DNA of 64,000 nucleotides from Peptococcaceae bacterium 1198_IL3148 (GTDB lineage: Bacteria > Bacillota > Desulfotomaculia > Desulfotomaculales > Desulfohalotomaculaceae), in NCBI GenBank assembly GCA_036763105.1, contig JBAIYS010000002.1:62001-126000 (forward strand), written 5' to 3'. Below the pieces are notes generated by a model. That model did no database searches. It was not told where the DNA came from and saw only the letters and a program-made list of their open reading frames with translations. A program made the translations under genes and the position numbers. Position 1 is the first letter of the stretch. Each line of letters starts with the position of its first letter. This document shows, piece by piece, positions 26,436 through 34,810 of this stretch.

Positions 26436-26692
26436 ACCTGAGCTCCCCAAATATATCATTGGGGAGCTTTTATATTTGCAACTGTTGCCTAGGGGCAGTT
26501 CATAAACATTGCGCCCCACCGAACCGGGATAAACGGAATAATACTGAATGACCCCTTGGGGATCAACAAAAAAGTGGCCCGGGGGGCATTGCCTTCGGCG
26601 GTATAGAAGAACAGCATTACCCACTGTCCCCGATGATCAGCTAACTTAACACTAATGGGGTCACCCCGTTTTAAACAATATTCCGGCATCAT
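26418..26692 (-). pseudogene. broken, shortened peroxiredoxin-like gene
   Basis: Two minus-strand frames together read like the two ends of a peroxiredoxin. Frame one gives MPEYCLKRGDPISVKLADHRGQWVMLFFYTAEG, the usual N-terminal part; after a six-T run (26567-26572) the other frame gives FFVDPQGVIQYYSVYPGSVGRN, the usual C-terminal strand. One extra T would join them as ATFFVDPQG. The middle 80 or so residues, with the peroxidatic Cys region (PTE), are absent, and the C-terminal end runs into the coaD-side terminator. I read it as a decayed gene. A read error could explain the frameshift but not the missing middle. Confidence 0.6.
26441..26474 (+). terminator. terminator of the rsmD-coaD unit
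   Basis: AGCTCCCCAA and TTGGGGAGCT form a 10-bp stem followed by TTTATATTT, just after the stop at 26435. Confidence 0.85.
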
Positions 26693-26693
26693 A

Positions 26694-26743
26694 TAAAAAA
26701 CCTCCTTTTATTTACCATGTTATGAATGGTGGAAAAAGGAGGT
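26694..26743 (-). terminator. terminator after the acetate genes, overlapping a ribosome site
   Basis: On the minus strand ACCTCCTTTT...CCACCA pairs with TGGTAAATAAAAGGAGGT and is followed by six T residues. The distal arm contains AAGGAGGT, which is also the ribosome site of the peroxiredoxin remnant. Transcripts from the DRTGG gene should end here. Confidence 0.65.
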
Positions 26744-26750
26744 AAAGAAA

Positions 26751-26815
26751 CAATTATGAATTAAGAATGCTGAATTTTGAATTATTAAAACTAGCCATTC
26801 AAAATTCGTATTTTA
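26751..26815. repeat. AT-rich dispersed repeat, copy 2 (inverted)
   Basis: It contains ATTATGAATT, GAATTTTGAATTATT and AAACTAGCCATTC (26788-26800), the reverse complement of a block at 9458-9470. It lies between a terminator and the end of the DRTGG gene. Confidence 0.5.
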
Positions 26816-26853
26816 AAATTAAAATAATCGTTCGAACATGTGGCTTTAGACAA

Positions 26854-27906
26854 TTACTTCAATTCATCCAAAATAGCTTGCCAATCGATATATCGTTCTA
26901 CATTTTCCAGAGCTAATTTAATACTGCGCTCATCGTCGGCTTTAATGCGGTGTGAAACCTCTGACATCCGTTCAATGGTGGCAAAGGTATCGTAGTGTAC
27001 TAAAATAACTGGAACCCCTTTTTCCTTAGCCTTGGCGATTACCTTTACGTCGGGGTATAAACCGCCGGTTAGGATAATTACAGATGTGTCAGTCTCTAAC
27101 GCTGCCAATGCCATGTCCGCCCGGTCACCGCCGGTAATGACGGCTTTGTTGGCCGAGCGGCGCAGGTAGTTTAACGCACTTTCAATGGTCATTGCTCCGA
27201 CGATGGAATCTTCCACCAGACGCATTAATTGATCTGCACCGGTGAGCAACTCTCCACCCAATACTTGATAAAGGTGTTCAACTGTGGGGGCGTTCAGTTC
27301 TGCGCACCGGGGAACAATGCCGAGGGTTTTGAACCCGTTTTCTTCTAGAATTTCTTTGTAGACGCCCTCGGTTTTGGCCAAAATTTGTCGGGGAACGTTA
27401 TAAAACACGTTGCCCACCACTTGGATGCCTTGGCAATCGAAGAAACGATTGAAAAACATGGCCTGGTCAAGGCTGTAATCGTTTTTAATCTTTACCATTT
27501 GTAACAAAGCAGCATTAAACTTTTTAGCCAATGTGGGTACATCAAAATTCATGCTGGCCATGGCATGGGGAAATATCGCCCCATCAATCAGCACAATGTC
27601 AGCATCCTTGTTAATTTCTTGATAAGCTTCACTGATTTTAGCTTCCAGCTCGGTTGATTGGTGAAACCGAGTTAAATAAAAGGGGCTGGTTGAACAGGGA
27701 ACAATGGTTTCAATGGGTTTATCAATTTGTAGTAATTGTTTCATTAACAGTGCATCTTCGTCAATTGAACCACCGGTGGCGGTGATGGCGCCGATTGGTT
27801 TAAAATAGCTGACCCGATAGCCTATTTGCTGAAGCTTTTGCGCTAATCCCACCGCCATGGTGGTTTTGGAAGTGCCTGCCGAACCTGTAATATAAAGGTT
27901 TTTCAC
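26854..27906 (-). CDS. P-loop DRTGG-domain protein (Pta N-terminal-like)
   Basis: 350 residues. The N-terminal half is a BioD/CobQ-like P-loop domain (GSAGTSKTTMAVGLAQKL near residue 8) and the C-terminal half is a DRTGG domain (about 220-330). This is the architecture of the N-terminal regulatory part of long phosphotransacetylases, without the catalytic Pta domain. The start lies 11 bp after the stop of the acyl-CoA synthetase gene, so both are cotranscribed. Inference: an ATP-sensing regulator or partner of acetyl-CoA/acetyl-phosphate metabolism. Confidence 0.85.
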   Translation of the reverse strand: MKNLYITGSAGTSKTTMAVGLAQKLQQIGYRVSYFKPIGAITATGGSIDEDALLMKQLLQIDKPIETIVPCSTSPFYLTRFHQSTELEAKISEAYQEINKDADIVLIDGAIFPHAMASMNFDVPTLAKKFNAALLQMVKIKNDYSLDQAMFFNRFFDCQGIQVVGNVFYNVPRQILAKTEGVYKEILEENGFKTLGIVPRCAELNAPTVEHLYQVLGGELLTGADQLMRLVEDSIVGAMTIESALNYLRRSANKAVITGGDRADMALAALETDTSVIILTGGLYPDVKVIAKAKEKGVPVILVHYDTFATIERMSEVSHRIKADDERSIKLALENVERYIDWQAILDELK

Positions 27907-27917
27907 TGTTTAACACC

Positions 27918-30023
27918 TCACGATATAGTTATTTTAATATCTATAGCTGATAATCCTTCTGAATAAGCAAATATCGGGTTAATGTCCATTTCAGCAATTT
28001 CTGGAAAATCAGTCACTAATTTAGCTACCCGACCAATGACATCAATTAAGGTATAAATATCGGCTGGCCGTTGACCGCGGTATCCCTTTAATAAAGTGTA
28101 TGCTTTGGTTTCGGTAATCATGGTATCGATTTGCCGTACAGTGATGTCTTTGGCAAAGCGGAAAGACACGTCCTTTAACAAGTTAACATAGATGCCCCCT
28201 AAACCAAAGGCCACCATTGAACCAAATTCTAGGTCTTTGTTCATGCCTATAATCAGTTCGGTGCCTACCGGCATCATTTTTTGTACCTCGATGCCGTAGG
28301 GCAGTACATCGGGTAAGTAACGCTGTACATTCTCCATTATCTGCAAATAACCTTCCCGAACCTTTTCGGCACTATCGACATCCAGCAGCACTCCACCAAC
28401 ATCGGTTTTGTGCTGAATTTTTGGCGATGCCACTTTCAGCGCCACTGGATAACCAATTTCTTCGGCTAGTTTTACCGCTTCATCGGCTGTGGTTGCCAGC
28501 AGCAGTTTGGCAGATGGAATGCCGTATGCTTCAGCAACGGTATAGGCTTCATTGCCCAACAGCACCCGTCGGTTGTCCCTAAAAACATCATAAAATACTG
28601 CTTTAACAGCATTTTTATCCACGTCATTATAACGCAGTGGTTCGTCATTGGTTAGCGGACGATTGCTGAAATCGGCGTATTTAACCATCCCTTTAAGGCT
28701 AAAAATCGCCTGTTCTGGGAAGGTGTAGTTTGGTATATTAGCAGCAGTTAATATTTGTACTCCGTCATCTAAAATGGGCCCGCCCATAAAGGAAGTAAAG
28801 ATTGGTTTATGGGGATATTTTTTGTGCGCATCTATAATGGCTCGGGCAATGGCAACCGGGTCTGTCACCGCTGTGGGGCAAACCAGTACCACTGCACAGT
28901 CCACAAATTCATCGGCCAATGCCTGTTCTAAAGCGAACTGATATCTGTCGGCCTGGGCGTCACCAAGGACATCAATGGGGTTGTAAATATTAGCTTCCGG
29001 TGGCAATGTTAGCCGCAGCGACTCGATGGTTTCCCGAGAGAATCTGGCAACCCCTAAACCATTATTTTCTATGGCATCAGAAGTGACGATACCAGGACCG
29101 CCGGCGTTGGTGATTATAGCTACTCGGTTGCCCGCTGGCAGTGGTTGATATGAAAAGGCCCGGGCCAGATCAAACAGTTCGGTCATTGTCTGAGCGCGAA
29201 TAACACCGGTATGTTCAAAGGTAATTTCATAGGCTAAGTCACTGCCACCCAGCGCACCGGTATGTGAGGTGGCTGCCAGGGCACCGGCGGCACTGGTACC
29301 AGATTTAAGTACAATAACCGGTTTTTTGCTGGTGGCTTTGCCGGCTGCTTGGATAAATTTTTGACCGTTATTAACATCTTCTATGTAAGCGATGATCACT
29401 TTTGTATTGGGGTCATCCGCCAATGCCTCAATAAAATCAGCCTCGTTTAGTTGGGCTTTGTTGCCCAGGCTAATCACTTTAGAAAAGCCCAAGCCGGTGT
29501 CTAAACTCCAGTCCATAATGGAAACCAGCATAGCACCACTTTGGGATATAAAAGCAATATCCCCTTGTTTGGGAAAAACAGCTGAAAATGAAGCGTTTAT
29601 TGGGGTGATTAAGTCCATAATGCCGACGCAATTAGGCCCCAGCAAGTTCATGCCGCCATTATTGCAAATTTGTACCAGCTTTTTTTCTAATTCCATCCCT
29701 TCGGTACCTGTTTCTTTAAAACCGGCGCTTAGCACAATGAGGTTTTTAATACCTAGGCCAGCTGCTTCCTCTGCGATGTTGAGGCAAACATTAGCAGGTA
29801 CCGCCAGAATTGCCAACTCCACCACTTCATTGATGGCAGTGAGTGATGGGAAACATTTAAGGCCGTTAATCTGATCATATTTGGGGTTTATTGGATAGAC
29901 TTTGCCTTTAAACCCACTGTTAACGATGTTTTGAATGACTGCATAGCCAATTTTGCCAGGTGAGTTAGAAGCCCCGATAACGGCCACACTTTGGGGATTT
30001 AAAAAACTTGTTAAGTCTGCCAA
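27918..30023 (-). CDS. ADP-forming acyl/acetyl-CoA synthetase, fused alpha-beta
   Basis: 701 residues. Residues 1-460 are the alpha part: CoA-binding domain (VAVIGASNSPGKIG), succinyl-CoA ligase-like domain with the catalytic His in SHTGALGG. The beta part follows from about 480 as an ATP-grasp domain (VALKVASPKIQHKTDVGGV). The enzyme converts acetyl-CoA, ADP and phosphate to acetate, CoA and ATP in one step, conserving energy. Its neighbours ackA and pduL offer a second acetyl-CoA-to-acetate route. Exact acyl preference cannot be read. Confidence 0.92.
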   Translation of the reverse strand: MADLTSFLNPQSVAVIGASNSPGKIGYAVIQNIVNSGFKGKVYPINPKYDQINGLKCFPSLTAINEVVELAILAVPANVCLNIAEEAAGLGIKNLIVLSAGFKETGTEGMELEKKLVQICNNGGMNLLGPNCVGIMDLITPINASFSAVFPKQGDIAFISQSGAMLVSIMDWSLDTGLGFSKVISLGNKAQLNEADFIEALADDPNTKVIIAYIEDVNNGQKFIQAAGKATSKKPVIVLKSGTSAAGALAATSHTGALGGSDLAYEITFEHTGVIRAQTMTELFDLARAFSYQPLPAGNRVAIITNAGGPGIVTSDAIENNGLGVARFSRETIESLRLTLPPEANIYNPIDVLGDAQADRYQFALEQALADEFVDCAVVLVCPTAVTDPVAIARAIIDAHKKYPHKPIFTSFMGGPILDDGVQILTAANIPNYTFPEQAIFSLKGMVKYADFSNRPLTNDEPLRYNDVDKNAVKAVFYDVFRDNRRVLLGNEAYTVAEAYGIPSAKLLLATTADEAVKLAEEIGYPVALKVASPKIQHKTDVGGVLLDVDSAEKVREGYLQIMENVQRYLPDVLPYGIEVQKMMPVGTELIIGMNKDLEFGSMVAFGLGGIYVNLLKDVSFRFAKDITVRQIDTMITETKAYTLLKGYRGQRPADIYTLIDVIGRVAKLVTDFPEIAEMDINPIFAYSEGLSAIDIKITIS

Positions 30024-30133
30024 GTTCTCACCTTCTTTAGAACTAAATTAATACCATTATATGCCACTGGCAATTTCACTGTCAATTGATCTATCTTAAA
30101 GGGCTTTCGCCAAAGTGACAATAGTAGGTTTAA

Positions 30134-30163
30134 ATAAAAAGGAGGAAGCACAGCCTCCTCCTT
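30134..30163 (-). terminator. terminator of ackA
   Basis: On the minus strand AAGGAGGA and TCCTCCTT pair over nine bases and are followed by TTATTTA, just past the ackA stop. Confidence 0.75.
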
Positions 30164-30169
30164 AAAATA

Positions 30170-31360
30170 TTATTTTACCAGCTCTTCAGTTTCGGTAGCG
30201 ATCATTAATTCTTCGTTGGTGGGGATAACCATAGCAACGGCGTTGCCGGCTTTGGTAATGATTTGCTCTTTACCTCTGACATTGTTCTTTTCTGGATCAA
30301 GTTCCAACCCTAGGTAAGCCATGTCGGCCAGCACTTTTTCCCGGATTTCGATGTCGTTTTCACCAATACCACCGGTGAAGACAACTGCATCTAAGCCACC
30401 CATGGCAGCGCTGAAGGCACCGATCCATTTTTTAACGTTGTAAACAAACATATTGCGTGCCAATGCAGCCCGTTGGTTGCCTTTGGATGCGGCATTTTCT
30501 AAATCTCTAAAGTCGCTGCTCACGCCAGAGACACCCAAGACACCGCTTTGTTTATTCATCAAATTATTTACTTCGCCGGTGCTCTTGTTTTCTTTGTCCA
30601 TAATATATGTCACAATTGCTGGGTCAATGTCACCGGTACGGGTACCCATTGGCAAACCGGCCAGTGGGGTGAAGCCCATGGTGGTATCCACCGATTCACC
30701 GTTTTTAACAGCAGTGATGCTGGAACCATTGCCCAGGTGACAAACAACAATTTTTAATTCATTAATGGATTTACCTAGCACTGCTGCTGCTCGGCCAGAC
30801 ACATACTTGTGGGATGTACCATGGAAACCATATTTGCGAATACCGTACTTTTCATAGTATTCGTAGGGCAATGCATATTGGTAAGCATAGTCTGGCATGG
30901 TTTGATGAAAGGCGGTATCAAATATGGCCACCTGGGGTGCCTTGGGCATTAACTCTTGGCAAGTTTTAATACCAACAATGTTTGGCGGATTGTGCAATGG
31001 AGCCAAATCTGAAACTTCTTCCAGTGTTTGTAGTACTTCGTCATCAATTAAAACAGCTTTGTTGAATTTTTCGCCACCATGGACCACCCGGTGACCAACG
31101 GCATTAATTTCAGAGATGCTGCTGACCGCACCATATGTGGCATCGGTAATGCAGGATATAAGCTTTTCTAAGGCTACTCTGTGGTTTGGCAGAGCATCAT
31201 CCAGTACCAACTCACCACCGGCGGTTTTTTTATGTTTAATTCTTGAGCCCTCTAAGCCGATCCGCTCAGCCAAACCAGAAAGCAGGGCTTTGCCTTGGTT
31301 CATATCCAGCAGTTGGTATTTTAATGATGAACTGCCACAGTTAACAACTAGGATAATCAC
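30170..31360 (-). CDS. ackA: acetate kinase
   Basis: 396 residues, of the ASKHA fold. It converts acetyl phosphate and ADP to acetate and ATP. Motifs are VVNCGSSSLKYQLL at the N-terminus, RVVHGGEKF near residue 90, DTAFHQTMP near 148, HLGNGSSITAV near 205, and FTGGIGEN near 325. Length matches the family. It is separated from pduL by a hairpin, and the two could be transcribed together with partial read-through. Confidence 0.97.
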   Translation of the reverse strand: MIILVVNCGSSSLKYQLLDMNQGKALLSGLAERIGLEGSRIKHKKTAGGELVLDDALPNHRVALEKLISCITDATYGAVSSISEINAVGHRVVHGGEKFNKAVLIDDEVLQTLEEVSDLAPLHNPPNIVGIKTCQELMPKAPQVAIFDTAFHQTMPDYAYQYALPYEYYEKYGIRKYGFHGTSHKYVSGRAAAVLGKSINELKIVVCHLGNGSSITAVKNGESVDTTMGFTPLAGLPMGTRTGDIDPAIVTYIMDKENKSTGEVNNLMNKQSGVLGVSGVSSDFRDLENAASKGNQRAALARNMFVYNVKKWIGAFSAAMGGLDAVVFTGGIGENDIEIREKVLADMAYLGLELDPEKNNVRGKEQIITKAGNAVAMVIPTNEELMIATETEELVK

Positions 31361-31395
31361 TAGGTATCCTCCTTTTATATATGTAATGTAAAATT

Positions 31396-31430
31396 TATAA
31401 CCCAGGTTAAACTGATTAACCTAGGTTATA
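31396..31430 (-). terminator. palindromic hairpin between pduL and ackA
   Basis: TATAACC-AGGTTAA and TTAACCT-GGTTATA pair with one mismatch. On the minus strand it is followed by AAATTTTAC, so it may be a partial terminator after pduL. Confidence 0.6.
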
Positions 31431-31481
31431 AAGTCAGTCTATTTTTATCTAGTTTTAGCTTAAATTCAGTCTAAAATACAA

Positions 31482-32165
31482 CTATTTATTTAGAATTTCT
31501 GAAATATGACCTTTATGAATATAGGCGTTTAGTATATCACCGTTTCTTAAACCAACGGCATTGGCCTCGTCGGTATCCACATGCATTTCTAGTTTAAAGT
31601 TGTCACTGACGCGAACCAATACGTCGCCAAAGATAATTCCACGGGGACCTTTGGCCCGAACGCTTACTTTGTCGCCATCTTTTAATTTGAGTTTTTCGGC
31701 AACGGAGGTGTGCATATGAATGTGGCGAGCGGCCACAATGGCACCTTCCTCTAAAACAACAGTGCCTTTGGGTCCCACCAAAGTGATGGGGGCAGAACCA
31801 GCTAAATCGCCGGAATCTCTTAATGGTGCTTTAATGCCCAGTTTAAAACTATCTGTTAAAGTGATTTCAATTTGGGTTTGCTTGCGTGCAGGTCCCAGAA
31901 TTCTCACTTTTTCAATTACACCCTTAGGACCCACCAGCATTACAGTTTCTTCACAGGCGTATTGACCTGGTTGGGATAAGTCCTTAAGTTTGGTTAATTC
32001 ATGTCCTTCACCATATAGTGCGGCAATGTGGTCTACGGATAAGTGCACATGACGGTTGGAGATACCAACAGGTACTTCAAATATTTCTGGCTTTATAACA
32101 GTTAGGTTATCCTTTTTGTTGGTTCCCTCAACGGTAATTTTGTCTTTAATACTTTCATTTAACAT
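31482..32165 (-). CDS. pduL: phosphate acyltransferase PduL
   Basis: 227 residues, twin beta-barrel PduL-type phosphotransacylase, unrelated to Pta. Zinc-binding histidines are in ISNRHVHLS near residue 37 and ARHIHMHTS near 145. It moves an acyl group between CoA and phosphate. No encapsulation peptide or shell genes are present, so this is the housekeeping form used for acetyl-CoA to acetyl phosphate, as in Moorella; with AckA it completes acetate formation. AAGGAG precedes the ATG, and a GntR-type palindrome lies about 90 bases upstream. Confidence 0.94.
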   Translation of the reverse strand: MLNESIKDKITVEGTNKKDNLTVIKPEIFEVPVGISNRHVHLSVDHIAALYGEGHELTKLKDLSQPGQYACEETVMLVGPKGVIEKVRILGPARKQTQIEITLTDSFKLGIKAPLRDSGDLAGSAPITLVGPKGTVVLEEGAIVAARHIHMHTSVAEKLKLKDGDKVSVRAKGPRGIIFGDVLVRVSDNFKLEMHVDTDEANAVGLRNGDILNAYIHKGHISEILNK

Positions 32166-32256
32166 TAAACTTCACTCCTTCTTTGGAAACTTAATATTTT
32201 AAAACAAATAAATTTTGGAATCAGTGTAAGTATATTGTATCAATAATATAATTTGA

Positions 32257-32267
32257 TGGTCTGACCA
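32257..32267. promoter_or_regulatory. GntR/FadR-type operator upstream of pduL
   Basis: The palindrome TGGTCTGACCA matches the TGGTCnGACCA half-site layout of FadR/PdhR/LldR-type GntR regulators. No such regulator is encoded in the window. The remaining 32166-32514 spacer is AT-rich with no gene that I can support. Confidence 0.45.
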
Positions 32268-32488
32268 CCTTTTTCTTATATAAACATTGTGTATATTTTC
32301 ATTATGACTCACGTTCAAACGGAAAGTCAATGATTGCATAAAATGTTAGAATTTTAACTATAATCTCAACTTGCTTATTTTCCTTATATTATCTCTGATT
32401 AATCCGGCAATTATATCTGGTGATCAATAGTAGTATTGGGGATTAAAGTATAGAAATAAAAAGTTTAAAGAAAAGCTGAGTGTTTTGC

Positions 32489-32515
32489 TAAAGGCTTGGC
32501 GATCACCAAGCCTTT
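32489..32515 (-). terminator. terminator of ylbJ
   Basis: AAAGGCTTGG and CCAAGCCTTT pair over a short loop and overlap the last bases of ylbJ. Confidence 0.6.
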
Positions 32516-33813
32516 TAATTCCCTTTAACTAACTTAATGGCCGAATTAAATAATTGATTCAAAAATCCCAGCAAAATAAAAAGTAACAATATAATAAGGA
32601 ATATTTTAAAACATTGACCGGTTACAGCCCATGCTGAAATTACCACGTTGTCTGCACTTGACAGTGTGGGCACATCCAACCACCCTTTCTCCATCGGGTT
32701 TGACCAGGTCCAAAACAGATAGGTATACAATGCACCTAGAGTGGAATGGGCTAAGCGGGTAAAAATGTATGGATATATTCTGATATCGGTATCGGCAATT
32801 AAGCTGGCCACTTGGGCGTGAATGGATAGACCGCTCCATCCTAACATCATGGCGGTGGCCAGCAATTGTTGAAGCAGCGGAGCGTTGGTTTCACTGGCCA
32901 GCTTTGTGCCCAACGTGATTTCAAATATGCCGCTGGCAATGGATTTATAAACATCCTGTTCAAAGCCTAAAAAAAATAACGCCGCTGAAAATAATTGCGC
33001 CAATAAATCGATAAATCCCATCTCGGTAAGTAGACGAATAATGACAGCAAACAAAATCATAAACCCGCCAATTTTTAATAGAGTATTGATGGAATTAGTG
33101 ACAGCATCGCCAATAATCTGACCAATGGGTCTTTTTTCGTTCCGGTGATAGCGGGACAATTCCGCGAAGGAACGCTTGATGACGTTATGAGGAGATGACT
33201 GACTGGCAATTCGTTCGCCATCCTTTGGACGATAAAATCTTAGCATTAGCCCCAATGTTAAGTTGGCCAGGTAATGGGCACCCACGATCAGACCCCCCAA
33301 CTTAGGGTTGCCAAACATACCAACAGAAACTGCCACCAGCATAAAGAGTGGACTAGAATTGTTGGTGAAGCTCATCAGACGTTCTGCTTCCACCCGGGTA
33401 CACATGTTGTTGCGACGCAACTTGGCGGTAATCATAGAACCGATGGGACAACCGGATGAAAATCCCACCACCATCACAAAGGAACCACAGCCTGGCACAT
33501 TAAAGAGGGGGCGCATAATCGGTTCCAGCAAAACCCCCATAAAACTTACTATTCCCAGGCTCATCAGTAATTCCGAGGCAATAAAGAAAGGCAGTAGCGA
33601 AGGAAAAACAATATTCCACCACGCCTGCAAACCAACGGTTGCCCCTTCATAAACTGTTTTAGGTTGAATAATCATTAAATATATAAATAGCATGACACAG
33701 CTGGACCAAAATAACTTTGTGATGCTTAAATTCGATTTGTTAATGAAACTTGATAAGCTGGGTCTAAATATCAGCAGAATGCAAATAATTATTATTATAG
33801 ATACTATTAGCAA
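32515..33813 (-). CDS. ylbJ: sporulation integral membrane protein YlbJ
   Basis: 432 residues with about eight membrane helices. It belongs to the nucleoside-recognition (Gate) family, YlbJ branch, with GATVGLQAWWNIVFPSLLPF and FSSGCPIGSMITAKL. In Bacillus YlbJ is made in the mother cell under sigma-E and is needed for heat-resistant spores. It stands alone on this strand between the acetate genes and the fatty acid operon. No sigma-E promoter was obvious upstream. Confidence 0.93.
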   Translation of the reverse strand: MLIVSIIIIICILLIFRPSLSSFINKSNLSITKLFWSSCVMLFIYLMIIQPKTVYEGATVGLQAWWNIVFPSLLPFFIASELLMSLGIVSFMGVLLEPIMRPLFNVPGCGSFVMVVGFSSGCPIGSMITAKLRRNNMCTRVEAERLMSFTNNSSPLFMLVAVSVGMFGNPKLGGLIVGAHYLANLTLGLMLRFYRPKDGERIASQSSPHNVIKRSFAELSRYHRNEKRPIGQIIGDAVTNSINTLLKIGGFMILFAVIIRLLTEMGFIDLLAQLFSAALFFLGFEQDVYKSIASGIFEITLGTKLASETNAPLLQQLLATAMMLGWSGLSIHAQVASLIADTDIRIYPYIFTRLAHSTLGALYTYLFWTWSNPMEKGWLDVPTLSSADNVVISAWAVTGQCFKIFLIILLLFILLGFLNQLFNSAIKLVKGN

Positions 33814-33918
33814 TTAATCACCACCTGGTTATTAGCTCACTAGAATATATACAGATAAAAAGAATAGAATAGACCATTGGATTTTGATTAGTCATGGGGG
33901 TATATCAACGAAAACACC

Positions 33919-33947
33919 TTGACAAATGAAGGAGCAATAAATATAAT
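33919..33947 (+). promoter_or_regulatory. sigma-A promoter for yceD-rpmF
   Basis: Consensus TTGACA and TATAAT with a 17-base spacer, 33 bases before the yceD start at 33980. It rules out the in-frame TTG at 33953, which would lie at about +1. Confidence 0.85.
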
Positions 33948-33979
33948 GTTGTTTGTTAAGCATAGAGGTGAATGGGCTA

Positions 33980-34489
33980 ATGCGCATTAATGTAGCTTTT
34001 TTAAAGAAAGCCTTGGGAGACAGCAAGCATTTTGAATTGGCAGAGAATTTACCTTCAATAGATATTGATGGTAATGAAGTGGTGTTTAAAGGGCCAGCAA
34101 AGGTTAGTATCGATGTAACCAATGCAGATACACATTTAGAGGTTAAAGGCACCATCAACACGGTGGCTCAATTGACTTGTGGCCGTTGTCTGGAAAAGTA
34201 TAATTTCCCTGTGGATACAGAATTGATAGAAAGCTACCATTCTGCCGAAACGGGAGAAGGAAACGCCGATGACGAAAGCAAACCTTTCACCGGGGACTAT
34301 ATAGATATTGAACAGGATGTTGTTGAAGCGATTCAACTATCTCTACCAATGCGACAGATTTGCAGTGAAGATTGTAAAGGTTTATGCCCCCATTGTGGAA
34401 TAAACCGAAATCTAGAGCAGTGTGATTGCAAAGAAGATGATGTTGATCCCCGGTTGGCTGTCTTGAAAGATTTGTTTAACAAAAAATAA
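33980..34489 (+). CDS. yceD: YceD-family (DUF177) protein
   Basis: 169 residues. The family is found next to rpmF across bacteria and is linked to 23S rRNA processing and accumulation. It has CGRCLEKYNFPV near residue 67 and the cysteine tail ICSEDCKGLCPHCGINRN near 125-145. ATG 33980 follows AGAGGTG by nine bases. Molecular activity is not known. It overlaps nothing and precedes rpmF by 40 bp. Confidence 0.9.
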   Translation: MRINVAFLKKALGDSKHFELAENLPSIDIDGNEVVFKGPAKVSIDVTNADTHLEVKGTINTVAQLTCGRCLEKYNFPVDTELIESYHSAETGEGNADDESKPFTGDYIDIEQDVVEAIQLSLPMRQICSEDCKGLCPHCGINRNLEQCDCKEDDVDPRLAVLKDLFNKK

Positions 34490-34529
34490 TAAAAAGTACC
34501 ATAAGCATTTTGGCAAGGGGGTGTAAGAG

Positions 34530-34715
34530 GTGGGTGTACCAAAGCGTAAAAGCTCAAAGATTAGAGGTAGACGTCGCCGTGCGGAGAACATGAGATTAGA
34601 TGCTCCAAACCTGGTGACTTGCCCGCAATGTCAAGCATTGATTAGACCGCACCATATGTGCGATGTATGTGGTTATTATAAAGATAGAGTTGTAAAAGAA
34701 GTTAAAGAAGCTTAG
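34530..34715 (+). CDS. rpmF: ribosomal protein bL32
   Basis: 61 residues of large-subunit protein L32. It begins at GTG 34530 and reads GVPKRKSSKIRGRRRRAE, then the zinc ribbon CPQCQALIRPHHMCDVCGYY with two CxxC pairs. It lies between yceD and the lipid regulator fapR, the usual yceD-rpmF-fapR-plsX order of clostridia. A strong terminator follows. Confidence 0.96.
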   Translation: MGVPKRKSSKIRGRRRRAENMRLDAPNLVTCPQCQALIRPHHMCDVCGYYKDRVVKEVKEA

Positions 34716-34720
34716 TTATT

Positions 34721-34758
34721 AAATGCAAGCCTGGAAAATTCCAGGCTTGCATTTTTTT
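34721..34758 (+). terminator. terminator after rpmF
   Basis: AAATGCAAGCCTGGAA and TTCCAGGCTTGCATTT form a perfect stem followed by a T run. It separates ribosomal from lipid genes. Confidence 0.92.
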
Positions 34759-34779
34759 ACAAATAAAAGTATAATCGTA

Positions 34780-34796
34780 TTAGCACCAGGTATTAA
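34780..34796 (+). promoter_or_regulatory. FapR operator
   Basis: TTAGCACC-A-GGTATTAA, a 17-base near-palindrome with the CC/GG core of FapR sites, lies 14 bases upstream of fapR. FapR should repress its own operon here and leave it when malonyl-CoA binds. Confidence 0.75.
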
Positions 34797-34810
34797 GATA
34801 AGGTGATAAT

